Shown in pieces: positions 24,905-33,058 of a DNA stretch of 64,000 nt. Origin of the DNA: Thermatribacter sp048814795 (GTDB lineage Bacteria > Atribacterota > Atribacteria > Atribacterales > Thermatribacteraceae); assembly GCA_048814795.1 (NCBI GenBank), contig CP184673.1, forward strand, positions 186,001 through 250,000, in the 5' to 3' direction. Each line of letters begins with the position of its first letter. The first letter of the stretch is position 1. The notes below the pieces were generated by a model. The model was not told the origin of the DNA. It searched no databases and saw only the letters and a program-made list of their open reading frames with translations. The position numbers and the translations under genes are program-made.

Positions 24905-25966
24905 ATGAACAATCATCAGCAAAGACCAACTATAAAAGATATTGCTTCGTTAGCCGGGGTATCCATCGGTACTGTGGACCGAGCGCTACATAACCGGCGC
25001 GGAATAGACCCTCAAACCCGGCAACGAGTCCTTGCTATTGCCGAAAAAATCGGATATCGCAAAAACAGAGTAGCCAGTATTCTCACCAGGAAGAAGCCTT
25101 TGGTTTTTGCAGCGGTTTTCCCTCAAAAACTACACTATTTTTATGATGATGTGCGGCAGGGTTTTAGCGAAGCAGTGGAAAACTTGCACGATTTCAAAGT
25201 TTATCCGCTGGTTTATAACATTGAAAGCCTGGGCCATGGGGAAGAAGAAGTGCTACAAAGATTCCTCAAAGAAGACATTGACGCCCTGGTACTCACACCC
25301 GGCCACCGTAGCAGATTGAATTCCTTGATTAACCAGTTTGCCGAAAAAAACATTCCAGTAGTTACCGTTTCCACAGACGCTCCAGAAAGCAGGAGATTAA
25401 CTTCAGTTTGTGTAAATCCTTATCAAAACGGTGAATTGGCTGGCGAATTGCTCGCCAAAATCATTCAGGGCAAAAAGGTGGCAGTAATGATTGGCTCTCT
25501 GGAAATAGAAGACCATCGCCAAAAAGCGGAAGGCTTTATGAATTCCTTCCTTGCTCTACGCCCGGATGGAGAAATAGTGGCAGTAGTCGAAAATCAGGAA
25601 AGAGAAAACTTAGCTGCTCAAAACACAAAAGATTTATTGCGCAAACACCCGGATCTTTCTGGAATCTACGTTGCCACAGCAAATTCAGTAGCCGTCTGTC
25701 AGGTACTCACCAAACAGGACGCAAACCACAGAATCAAGCTAATCACCACAGACTTGTTTGAGGAAATGGTTGAATATCTCGAAAAGGGGGTGATACAGGC
25801 AACGCTTTTCCAAAACCCTTACCGGCAGGGTTGGGAAGCAGTAATGATTCTGTTTCAATTCATAACCGAGAAATGGAAACCACCAACCTACTATTACCTG
25901 GAACCTGTGGTAGTGATGCGCAGTAACTTGAGTTTTTACTATCCGAAATTTAGAAGGAGGGTTTAG
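24905..25966 (+). CDS. LacI-family transcriptional repressor
   Basis: 353 residues. The helix-turn-helix is PTIKDIASLAGVSIGTVDRAL at residues 8-28 with the hinge helix at about 50-60. The remainder is a periplasmic-binding-protein-like effector domain (VFAAVFPQKLHYFYDDVRQG). It most likely controls its own locus through the palindrome at its start codon. The gene has no recognisable ribosome site. Its stop is two bases before the next start, so regulator and transporter are one transcript. Confidence 0.93.
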   Translation: MNNHQQRPTIKDIASLAGVSIGTVDRALHNRRGIDPQTRQRVLAIAEKIGYRKNRVASILTRKKPLVFAAVFPQKLHYFYDDVRQGFSEAVENLHDFKVYPLVYNIESLGHGEEEVLQRFLKEDIDALVLTPGHRSRLNSLINQFAEKNIPVVTVSTDAPESRRLTSVCVNPYQNGELAGELLAKIIQGKKVAVMIGSLEIEDHRQKAEGFMNSFLALRPDGEIVAVVENQERENLAAQNTKDLLRKHPDLSGIYVATANSVAVCQVLTKQDANHRIKLITTDLFEEMVEYLEKGVIQATLFQNPYRQGWEAVMILFQFITEKWKPPTYYYLEPVVVMRSNLSFYYPKFRRRV

Positions 25967-25968
25967 GA

Positions 25969-27306
25969 ATGAAAAGAGGATTTTTGATGTTAACTCTGGT
26001 TTTTGTGATGCTTTTTGTTGCAAGCTCTGCATTTGCCGGAGAACTCACCGTGTGGTCCTCTCCCGACAACGCCGACGCACTGCACGAGCTTGCCCAGAAT
26101 TTCATGGCTCAACATCCGGAAGTTAAAATCGAGATAACACCTCTCTCCTGGGAAGTTCTGTATCCCCGCATCCTGCAAGATATAACCAGCAAAACTGGGG
26201 CTTTTGACGTAACCACCTGGGATTTAATGACTGCCGGAGCTATTGCCCCTGGATTCGTAGATCTTGAAGCTTTTGCACAGGCCAATCCAGATCTGGTTGA
26301 CCCCAATTTTGATGATGAGGACTTCATCCCTACGGCAAAATACGTCTACGGCTACTGGCAAGACAAGCGCATCGGCTATCCCTTTTACGGAGCAACTATG
26401 TTCTTCTTCTATCGCAAAGATCTTTTCGAAGATAAAGCACTTCAAGCCAAGTTCCAGGCCGAATACGGGAAGGAACTCAGAGTGCCTCAAAGCTGGGAAG
26501 AAGCAAAAGATATTGCCAAATTTTTCACTAAAAAATTTAACCCCGATTCCCCCACCGAATACGGTATAGCTTTGATGTTCCCTCGTACCCACACTCTTTT
26601 CTACATGTACCTGAACTTCTTTGGACCCTATCGTCGCAGCCAGGAAGGCCTAACCAAATTTGGAGAAGTAGACCTTGATTGGGGAGATTATTTCACTGCA
26701 GACCACAAACCTGCCTTTAACTCCGAAGAAGGAGTAAAAGCTCTGCAGGATATGATCGACCTCATGCAATATGCTCCTGACCCCCTGGGCTCCGATTACG
26801 GTGAAACTCTGGAAGCTTTTGCCAAAGGCAAGGTAGCCATGGTACCCCAGTGGACAGCTTGCCTGGCCAGCTGGAAAGAATCACCCGAACTGCAACCTTT
26901 TGCAGAGAAAGTGGGCGTTGCAGTCATGCCCGGAGGAGCACCAGTGAGCGGTGGATGGGGCATTGGCATCAATGAAGCATCGGACAACAAAAAGGAAGCC
27001 TTTCAATTCATTCAATACGCCACCAGCAAAGAAGGCGATAAAATCCAATGGCTGAAGTATCGTATAGGCCCCACCCGCAAATCGGTAGTCTCTGACCCAG
27101 AAGTGATAGCCGATTCTCCATGGCTTAAAGAGGCCTATATCCCGTCTCTGGAAGGAGCATCTCATCGTCCACGCATCCCCGAAGAGCCAAGACTTGAGGA
27201 TATCCTGGTTGGCACCCTCTCGGAAATCCTGCTCGGCCAGCAACCTGCTTCCATAGACACCCTGAACCTGGTAGCCGAAGACTGGGTAAAAATCCTGAGC
27301 AAGTGA
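25969..27306 (+). CDS. CUT1 sugar ABC transporter, binding protein 2
   Basis: 445 residues. The signal peptide MKRGFLMLTLVFVMLFVASSAFA probably cleaves before GELTVW. The family 1 solute-binding pattern continues with VKIEITPLSWEVLYPRILQDI and FYRKDLFEDKALQAKF. GGAGGG precedes the ATG. Related in layout to the binding protein at 59638 (both have a FEDxxxxxxFxxxYGxEL-type block), so the two may take similar substrates. Confidence 0.92.
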   Translation: MKRGFLMLTLVFVMLFVASSAFAGELTVWSSPDNADALHELAQNFMAQHPEVKIEITPLSWEVLYPRILQDITSKTGAFDVTTWDLMTAGAIAPGFVDLEAFAQANPDLVDPNFDDEDFIPTAKYVYGYWQDKRIGYPFYGATMFFFYRKDLFEDKALQAKFQAEYGKELRVPQSWEEAKDIAKFFTKKFNPDSPTEYGIALMFPRTHTLFYMYLNFFGPYRRSQEGLTKFGEVDLDWGDYFTADHKPAFNSEEGVKALQDMIDLMQYAPDPLGSDYGETLEAFAKGKVAMVPQWTACLASWKESPELQPFAEKVGVAVMPGGAPVSGGWGIGINEASDNKKEAFQFIQYATSKEGDKIQWLKYRIGPTRKSVVSDPEVIADSPWLKEAYIPSLEGASHRPRIPEEPRLEDILVGTLSEILLGQQPASIDTLNLVAEDWVKILSK

Positions 27307-27321
27307 AAAGCTAAACGAAGT

Positions 27322-27338
27322 GGGGGCATGATGCCCCC
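27322..27338 (+). promoter_or_regulatory. Stem-loop between binding protein and permease genes (locus 2)
   Basis: GGGGGCAT and ATGCCCCC arms around one base, extendable outward by AAG/CTT with a G-U pair. No T-run. It is followed directly by the GAGGAGG ribosome site of the permease, like the structures at 21097 and 60985. Confidence 0.75.
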
Positions 27339-27356
27339 GCTTAGAGGAGGAAAACC

Positions 27357-28244
27357 ATGCTCTATACTTTACGCAAAAGAAAAACAATCGGCTTTTTAAT
27401 GGTTTTACCGCTTCTTTTGCTTTTCATAGGACTGACCATTTATCCTTTTGCTTACATGATATACATGTCGTTCCACAGGTACACACTTGCTTCCTGGGAA
27501 AAGCCAAAGTTTATTGGTTTTGAAAACTACAAAGAGATCTTTCAGGACCGTACCGCCCGCTCCAGCGTTAAATTTACAGTTTTGCTTTTGGTAGTTGCTT
27601 GCCCCCTGGAAATAGCTTTGGGAATTGGTATTGCCTTTCTTCTGCGGGACTTTTTTGGAGAAAGAGTTTTCAGAAGTACCCTGCTAATTCCCATGATGAT
27701 ACCCCCTGTAGTAGCGGGAATAGCCTGGAAAATGTTATTCAACTTCGAATTTGGACCCATTAATTACTTTTTATCCCTGCTGGGCATCCCCAAAATTTCC
27801 TGGCTGGGAACCCAGTTTTTTGCTCAGCTGGGAATAATCCTTATCGATGTCTGGCAGTGGACACCTTTCGTCTTTCTGGTAATCTATGCAGGTTTACAAT
27901 CTATACCCCGGGACGTAGTAGAAGCGAGTCTTGTAGATGGAGCCAGTGGATGGAATGCACTTCGTTATATCGAACTGCCGCTTCTCAAGCCTCTTATCTG
28001 GGTAGTCTTAATTATCCGATTAATCGACATTCTAAAGATATTCGACCTCGTCTACATGGTGACCTTTGGTGGTCCAGGTTCGGCTACACACTCTTATAGT
28101 TTCTACATTTACAAGGTGGGTATATCTTTCGGATGGGATATAGGTTATGCTTCAGCTCTAAGCATAATCCTTCTGGTCGTGGTGGCCATATTGACCAACC
28201 TTCTGATTCGCTTTCTGCGACTCAGAGAAGTACTGGAGCTTTGA
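27357..28244 (+). CDS. CUT1 ABC permease (MalF type), locus 2
   Basis: 295 residues, about six helices, beginning with a cytoplasmic RKRK segment and the first helix TIGFLMVLPLLLLFIGLTIYP. The EAA loop reads VEASLVDGASGWNALRYIELPLLKP. A GAGGAGG site is 6 bases before the ATG. Confidence 0.92.
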   Translation: MLYTLRKRKTIGFLMVLPLLLLFIGLTIYPFAYMIYMSFHRYTLASWEKPKFIGFENYKEIFQDRTARSSVKFTVLLLVVACPLEIALGIGIAFLLRDFFGERVFRSTLLIPMMIPPVVAGIAWKMLFNFEFGPINYFLSLLGIPKISWLGTQFFAQLGIILIDVWQWTPFVFLVIYAGLQSIPRDVVEASLVDGASGWNALRYIELPLLKPLIWVVLIIRLIDILKIFDLVYMVTFGGPGSATHSYSFYIYKVGISFGWDIGYASALSIILLVVVAILTNLLIRFLRLREVLEL

Positions 28245-28258
28245 GAGAGGGAATAAAA

Positions 28259-29107
28259 ATGAGATTACTGGTAAAAATCGCAAGAGCAACACTGGTAGTT
28301 ATAACGCTTTTCTTTTTTCTCTTTCCTGTGTACTGGCTAACAACCACTGCCTTCAAAAGAAGCGAAGACTGGTTTACCTGGCCCCCTTCCTTTTTGCCTC
28401 GATACTGGACAATAGGCAATTTCTTAGGTCTTGAAGGCGGCTTTTTTGGAAGCGTTACCACAGCCATTTCCACTATTACCCCTTACCTCAGGAACAGTAC
28501 GATAGTAGCACTTTTCGTGGCCCTTATTTCAACTGTAGTAGCCGCACTTGCTGCCTATGCTATATCACGTTTCAAAATAGGTGGGATGGGCTTTGTGTCC
28601 TGGATTATCTCCATCAGAATGTTACCACCAATTGCTGCGGCCCTGCCGCTTTACGTCATCTTTAGCAAATTGCATCTCGTGAATACCTGGTGGGCACTTA
28701 TTCTGTCTCACCTGGTCTTTACTACCCCTTTCAGCACCTGGATCCTGATAACCTTTTTTAACGAAATACCCCGAGAACTTGATGAAGCGGCTTACGTGGA
28801 TGGAGCAGGTATATGGCAGAGCTTTACACTGGTGAGCTTACCTCTCGCCGCTCCGGGGTTGGCCGCAGTAGCCACTTTATCATTCATTCAAAGCTGGGGA
28901 GAATTTCTGATGGCTCTGGTGCTTACCACCAGCAAAGAGGCTCAAACCCTTCCTATTTACCTGGGCCGTTTCATAACTGGATGGCGCATCGCCTGGGGAC
29001 CTCTCGCCGCAGCCGGTCTTATTACCATGATACCAGTAGTTATCTTTTCTCTCCTCATGCAACGTTACTTGATAAGGGGCTTGACGTTTGGCGCTGTAAA
29101 AGGCTAA
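28259..29107 (+). CDS. CUT1 ABC permease (MalG type), locus 2
   Basis: About 282 residues. ATG 28259 has GAGAGGG before it; an earlier in-frame codon at 28133 lies deep in the previous gene and is discounted. EAA loop: LDEAAYVDGAGIWQSFTLVSLPLAAPG. It ends with the LIRGLTFGAVKG tail also seen in the third locus. No ATPase follows. Confidence 0.92.
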   Translation: MRLLVKIARATLVVITLFFFLFPVYWLTTTAFKRSEDWFTWPPSFLPRYWTIGNFLGLEGGFFGSVTTAISTITPYLRNSTIVALFVALISTVVAALAAYAISRFKIGGMGFVSWIISIRMLPPIAAALPLYVIFSKLHLVNTWWALILSHLVFTTPFSTWILITFFNEIPRELDEAAYVDGAGIWQSFTLVSLPLAAPGLAAVATLSFIQSWGEFLMALVLTTSKEAQTLPIYLGRFITGWRIAWGPLAAAGLITMIPVVIFSLLMQRYLIRGLTFGAVKG

Positions 29108-29153
29108 ATGTAGATAACACCAATCACTGATTCCAAAAGGGAGGGAACTTAGA

Positions 29154-29540
29154 TTGTTCAAAAGTATACTTCTTACCACTCAGCAAAAAGAAGAAGTTAT
29201 AGATGTAACTCCCCTGGTTGAAGAAGTAGTCAAAGAGAGCAGATTTAAAGAAGCGGGGGTGTTTGTTTACGTCCCCCATAGTGATGCAGCAATCAACATC
29301 CAGGGAACTGCTCCTCATTCTTCCTCACATCCTCCACTCAACAAATTGCTTAAGAAAGTCCTGGAAGAGGGTCAGGAATTCCAAACACCTGAAGTAGGAG
29401 CTGCTTTTGTGGCTCCTACTGAAGTACTCATAGCTCTGGATGGAAAACTCCTGCTTGGCGAGGGGCAACGCATTTACTTTTATGAGTTTAACGGTCCTCG
29501 GCAGTGCAATCTCTATGTCCTGGTTATCCCTTCTGCTTAA
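29154..29540 (+). CDS. Degenerate YjbQ/UPF0047 paralogue
   Basis: 128 residues from a TTG start, with AAGGGAGGG upstream. It keeps the YjbQ fold markers VPHSDAAINI (normally VPHTTxGITI), KLLLGEGQRIYFYEFNGPR (normally LLLGTWQGIxxxEFDGPR), but the H-x-EGN-x-x-AH block of the family is gone, replaced by QEFQTPEVGAAFVAPTE. It therefore probably lost the family chemistry or changed substrate. It sits after the permeases of locus 2, so it may act on the imported sugar. The intact paralogue is at 7717. Confidence 0.72.
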   Translation: MFKSILLTTQQKEEVIDVTPLVEEVVKESRFKEAGVFVYVPHSDAAINIQGTAPHSSSHPPLNKLLKKVLEEGQEFQTPEVGAAFVAPTEVLIALDGKLLLGEGQRIYFYEFNGPRQCNLYVLVIPSA

Positions 29541-29560
29541 AAACGTAGAAAAGACCAAAA

Positions 29561-30763
29561 ATGCTGGAAACTCTGAAAATAATCTGCATTTTTGTGGCTG
29601 TTCTTTTACTCCTCCAAAAGAGAGTAAGCCTGGGATGGTCACTCCTGGGCGCTTCTTTTTTTCTATTAACTTTCTCAGGTTTCCAACCCCTGAGCTGGTG
29701 GAGAGCAGTTTTTTCCACCTTTTGGCCTAACCCTGACAATCTGGAATTGCTTTTAAGTGTTATCTTTGTGACCTTACTGGGAGGTACTCTGGCCCACAGT
29801 GGAGAACTCAACGAGCTAACTCGCTCCGTTCAGAGGGTGCTCAAAAAACCTGAACTGGCCGGAGTCCTTCTTCCTTCCCTGGTGGGTATCTTACCCATGC
29901 CTGGAGGAGCTCTTTTTTCAGCTCCTCTGGTAAAAACAGCAAGTACCTCTTACACTCAGAACGGCGAAATTCTCGCCTTTACCAACTACTGGTTTAGACA
30001 TATATGGGAATTCTTCCTGCCCCTTTACCCGGGAGTCCTGCTTGCTGCATCTGTTTCAGGCATTCCTGTAACCTGGATTATGGTTCACCACCTTCCCTTT
30101 TCCTTGATAGCGGTGGGAGTAGGCTGGCTCACAATAAGCCGCCACTTTAAAGAAAACTGCCCCGAAAAACGTCATCAAGCTTCTTCCGGTTTGAAAAATC
30201 TCTTCTTAGCACTTCTGCCTTTTATCGTTCCTGTAGTCAGCGTTTTCCTTGGCTATCCCGTCTGGCTGGGTGCCATCCTGGGGATCTGTGTTTTTTCAAT
30301 AATGAAACGTCTTCCCCTGAGGCTTCTGGGAAAATTTCTCGTCAAAAGCTTTCCCTGGGCAATCCTCTTTGACGTAATAGGAGTGTTAATTTTCAAAAAC
30401 ATACTCCTTTGGAGTCAGGACATAAACAAGATGGCTGCCTTTTTAGTCAGCAAAGATTTTCCACTTCTTTTTCTGGGCATGCTGATTCCTATGGTTACCG
30501 GACTGCTTAACGGGCTAACCGCTGCCTTTGTAGGTATTGCTCTTCCGATGGTTCTCCCTTTCTTTGGTGCAGAAACTCTTCCCAAAGTTTTTCCACTTCT
30601 TTACCTGAGTGGTTTTTCAGGAGTCCTGCTCTCACCCATGCACCTTTGTTTCGTTCTCTCCTGCCGCTTTTTTGGAGCAAGCTTTAAAAAAGTTTATCGT
30701 CTGCTCATTCCAGCAATCCTGGCTCCTTTCATCTGGGGAATTATCTGGTTTGCTCTTTCCTGA
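29561..30763 (+). CDS. DUF401-family polytopic membrane protein
   Basis: 400 residues with ten or more hydrophobic helices. PMPGGALFSAPLVKTAS near residue 110 and LSPMHLCFVLSCRFFG near the C-terminus are the two facing signature loops of DUF401, a family related to anion/gluconate-type permeases of unknown substrate. It lies 20 bases after the YjbQ-like gene with no strong ribosome site, at the end of locus 2; it may export or import an end product. Confidence 0.8.
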   Translation: MLETLKIICIFVAVLLLLQKRVSLGWSLLGASFFLLTFSGFQPLSWWRAVFSTFWPNPDNLELLLSVIFVTLLGGTLAHSGELNELTRSVQRVLKKPELAGVLLPSLVGILPMPGGALFSAPLVKTASTSYTQNGEILAFTNYWFRHIWEFFLPLYPGVLLAASVSGIPVTWIMVHHLPFSLIAVGVGWLTISRHFKENCPEKRHQASSGLKNLFLALLPFIVPVVSVFLGYPVWLGAILGICVFSIMKRLPLRLLGKFLVKSFPWAILFDVIGVLIFKNILLWSQDINKMAAFLVSKDFPLLFLGMLIPMVTGLLNGLTAAFVGIALPMVLPFFGAETLPKVFPLLYLSGFSGVLLSPMHLCFVLSCRFFGASFKKVYRLLIPAILAPFIWGIIWFALS

Positions 30764-30781
30764 AAAAATCCTTAAATGGTT

Positions 30782-30809
30782 TTTACCATATTTTTATTTA
30801 TGTTATAAT
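30782..30809 (+). promoter_or_regulatory. Promoter of the cobalamin riboswitch transcript
   Basis: TTTACC (30782-30787) and TATAAT (30804-30809) with a 16-base spacer. Start expected near 30816, just before the first riboswitch stem. Confidence 0.65.
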
Positions 30810-30827
30810 TGTTTCGCGTGTTGAGAG

Positions 30828-30982
30828 CTCTGGGTGGTTTTGAACCTTAAAAGGGAAACCGGTGCAAATCCGGTGCGGTCCCGCCACTGTAACCGGGGAG
30901 CTTCCCGCAAAAACCACTGGCCCGCCAGGGTTGGGAAGGTGCGGTAAAGCGAGGATCCGGAAGCCAGGAGACCTGCCCAGAG
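30828..30982 (+). promoter_or_regulatory. Cobalamin (B12) riboswitch aptamer
   Basis: Conserved elements are in order: CCGGTGCAAATCCGGTGCGGTCCC region (30859-30882), GCCACTGT at 30893, GGGAAGG near 30936, and the B12 box AGCCAGGAGACCTGCC at 30962-30977. Stem P1 is closed by CTCTGGG (30828-30834) with CCCAGAG (30976-30982). It controls the B12 importer genes that follow. Confidence 0.95.
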
Positions 30983-31089
30983 TGTTCCCAATCACTCTTC
31001 GCGGAAAGAGGAGGTGGGATAATCCACGAAAGCCCTCCCTCTCCCCCTCCTCCTTTCCTAAAAAAATGAGAAAGGGGGATTTAACAGTG
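30979..31089 (+). promoter_or_regulatory. Riboswitch expression platform
   Basis: AGAGTG (30979-30984) can pair with CACTCT (30993-30998), competing with P1. Downstream, a CT-rich strand (31046-31058) can pair either with GGAAAGAGGAGG (31003-31014) or with GAAAGGGGG (31070-31078), which contains the ribosome site of GTG 31087. The second pairing would hide that site. No T-run is present, so control is probably at translation. Confidence 0.65.
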
Positions 31090-32040
31090 TACAAACGGTT
31101 AAAATTTTTTATTATAAGTTTCCTGGTGCTTTTGCTCCTTTCAAATACTGCATTCGGGATCAGCGTAACCGATGACCGGGGGCAGCAAGTCGAGCTTGCC
31201 CGACCCCCAGAAAGGATCGTCTCTCTGGCCCCTTCCTGTACCGAAATACTCTTTGCGCTTTCTCTGTCTCAAAAGATAGTGGGCGTAACTACTTATTGCA
31301 ATTTCCCCAAAGAAGCCCTGGACAAAGAAAAAGTGGGCACCATAACTGAAGTTGAACTGGAAAAACTGCTTGCTTTGCAACCCGATCTGGTAGTAGCTTC
31401 TTCTTTGAATCCTCCGGATCTACTGAAGAGATTGGAAGAACTGGGCATCCCCGTATACCTTGCCGATCCCCAAAATATCGAAGGTGTCCTTTCCAGCATA
31501 GATAGAATAGCTAAAATATGTGGAGTGGAAGAAAAAGGGGAAATGCTGGTCAGCAATCTCCAAAAACGTATCAAAGAAATAGAAGGAACAACTGCCAAAA
31601 TACCCGAGGAGCAAAAACCTTTTATCTTTCACATGCTATGGCATCAACCTATCTGGACAGCGGGGAAGGGTACCTTTGTTGACGAGCTAATCAAAAAAGC
31701 GGGTGGAAAAAACATCGTCTCAGACCTTGAAGGTTACTCAAACATTGAACTGGAAGAGCTCCTGCGTCGCAACCCGGACATCATAACCGTAGTAGAGAAC
31801 CATGGAGATGCACAAAATTTACCCTACCAGTTCCTTTTACAAGACGAACGCCTGAAGAGCATAAAAGCTGTTAAAGAGGGAAGAGTATTCCGGGTAGACA
31901 GCGACATTGTCTCTCGTCCCGGACCGAGAATAGTACAGGCACTGGAAATATTTGCCAAAATAATTCATCCCGAGATATTCGGCGAGTACCACTTTGAAGA
32001 CTACCAAATCCAACCTCAAGCAGCAACTCAAAATAACTGA
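31087..32040 (+). CDS. btuF: Cobalamin ABC transporter, binding protein
   Basis: 317 residues. I chose GTG 31087, eight bases after GGGGG. A signal peptide (KRLKFFIISFLVLLLLSNTAFG) is followed by a class III metal-chelate binding protein: VTDDRGQQVELARPPERIVSLAPSCTEILFAL, KKAGGKNIVSDLEGYSNIELEELLRRNPDII. Longer in-frame starts upstream would run through the riboswitch and are excluded. The riboswitch identifies the cargo as a corrinoid. Confidence 0.92.
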   Translation: MYKRLKFFIISFLVLLLLSNTAFGISVTDDRGQQVELARPPERIVSLAPSCTEILFALSLSQKIVGVTTYCNFPKEALDKEKVGTITEVELEKLLALQPDLVVASSLNPPDLLKRLEELGIPVYLADPQNIEGVLSSIDRIAKICGVEEKGEMLVSNLQKRIKEIEGTTAKIPEEQKPFIFHMLWHQPIWTAGKGTFVDELIKKAGGKNIVSDLEGYSNIELEELLRRNPDIITVVENHGDAQNLPYQFLLQDERLKSIKAVKEGRVFRVDSDIVSRPGPRIVQALEIFAKIIHPEIFGEYHFEDYQIQPQAATQNN

Positions 32041-33058
32041 ATCGGATAATCGGACTAAAAAGTTAGTCCGACGGATTTTCTTCTGGGAAGGTTGTTTGAT
32101 AGGCGGCCTCCTTCTAAGCCTTCTTTTAGCCCTCTCCTTTGGAAGGGGCCGCTTCCAGAGCAGCGATCTCTGGGCCATCTTTCACTGGCAAAACGTCTCT
32201 TCTCTCCAGAAAACCATTCTTTTTCAGATCAGAATGCCCAGAGTAATCCTGGCTGTTTTAGTAGGAGGAGGGCTTTCTATATCCGGAGCGGTGCTCCAGG
32301 GGCTCTTTCGCAATCCACTGGTTGACCCCTACGTTCTGGGAATCAGTTCTGGGGCTTCCTTTGGAGCAGTGCTGGCTATTCTCAAAAAATGGAGTTTTAG
32401 CTTTTACACGGTGCCCTTTACAGCTTTTTCTTTTGCGCTTCTAACCACCTTGCTGGTTTTTTCACTTGGGAAGGTAAACCGAAAAACCCCTCTCGAGATT
32501 CTACTGCTTTCCGGAGTTGCTGTGGGTTTTTTCTTTTCAGCCCTGGTTTCGCTTTCCATGTTTTTTGCAGGTCACGATTTACACCAGATTGTCTTCTGGC
32601 TAATGGGAGGCTTCTGGAACCGGAGCTGGAGGGAAGTGAAAATGGTCTTGCCTTTTTTGAGCGTGGGGATACCATTCATGCTCGCTTTTTATCGAGAGCT
32701 GAACATCATGCTACTTGGGGAAAAAACAGCTGAGAGTATGGGAGTGGATATCGAGCGACTGAAAAAATGGCTGGTCTTTGCCTGCTCGCTGGTAGTGGCA
32801 AGTTGCGTGGCAGTAAGTGGAGTAATTGGATTTGTGGGGTTGATAGTACCCCATCTGGTGCGCCTGATGTTTGGCCAGAACCATCGCTTACTTCTACCTT
32901 TCTCTTTCCTGAGTGGAGGAATGATACTACTCTGGGCTGACACTGTTGCCAGGAGCATATTGAACCCCGTGGAGCTTCCCGTAGGAGTCATCACCAGTCT
33001 GCTGGGAGCTCCCTTTTTTATTTATCTGCTCCGTAAAAGGAGAAAGTTTCATGAGTGA
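31994..33058 (+). CDS. btuC: Cobalamin ABC transporter permease
   Basis: FecCD-family permease, up to 354 residues, about nine or ten helices. Typical motifs: RMPRVILAVLVGGGLSISGAVLQGLFRNPLVDPYVLGISSGA and VSGVIGFVGLIVPHLVRLMFG. The TTG at 31994 overlaps btuF by 47 bases and lacks a clear ribosome site; the true start may lie up to 25 codons further in, since the first helix begins around residue 30. Its 3' end overlaps the ATPase gene by 8 bases. Confidence 0.92.
   Translation: MKTTKSNLKQQLKITESDNRTKKLVRRIFFWEGCLIGGLLLSLLLALSFGRGRFQSSDLWAIFHWQNVSSLQKTILFQIRMPRVILAVLVGGGLSISGAVLQGLFRNPLVDPYVLGISSGASFGAVLAILKKWSFSFYTVPFTAFSFALLTTLLVFSLGKVNRKTPLEILLLSGVAVGFFFSALVSLSMFFAGHDLHQIVFWLMGGFWNRSWREVKMVLPFLSVGIPFMLAFYRELNIMLLGEKTAESMGVDIERLKKWLVFACSLVVASCVAVSGVIGFVGLIVPHLVRLMFGQNHRLLLPFSFLSGGMILLWADTVARSILNPVELPVGVITSLLGAPFFIYLLRKRRKFHE

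Noticed and set aside
30776..30789. ATGGT-TTTT-ACCAT hairpin followed by T-rich sequence after the DUF401 gene
   Set aside because: Stem of only five weak pairs and it overlaps the riboswitch promoter; not strong enough to call a terminator.
31036..31078. CT-rich/AG-rich region after the riboswitch as an intrinsic terminator
   Set aside because: The hairpin has no downstream T-run and contains the ribosome site, so translational control fits better.
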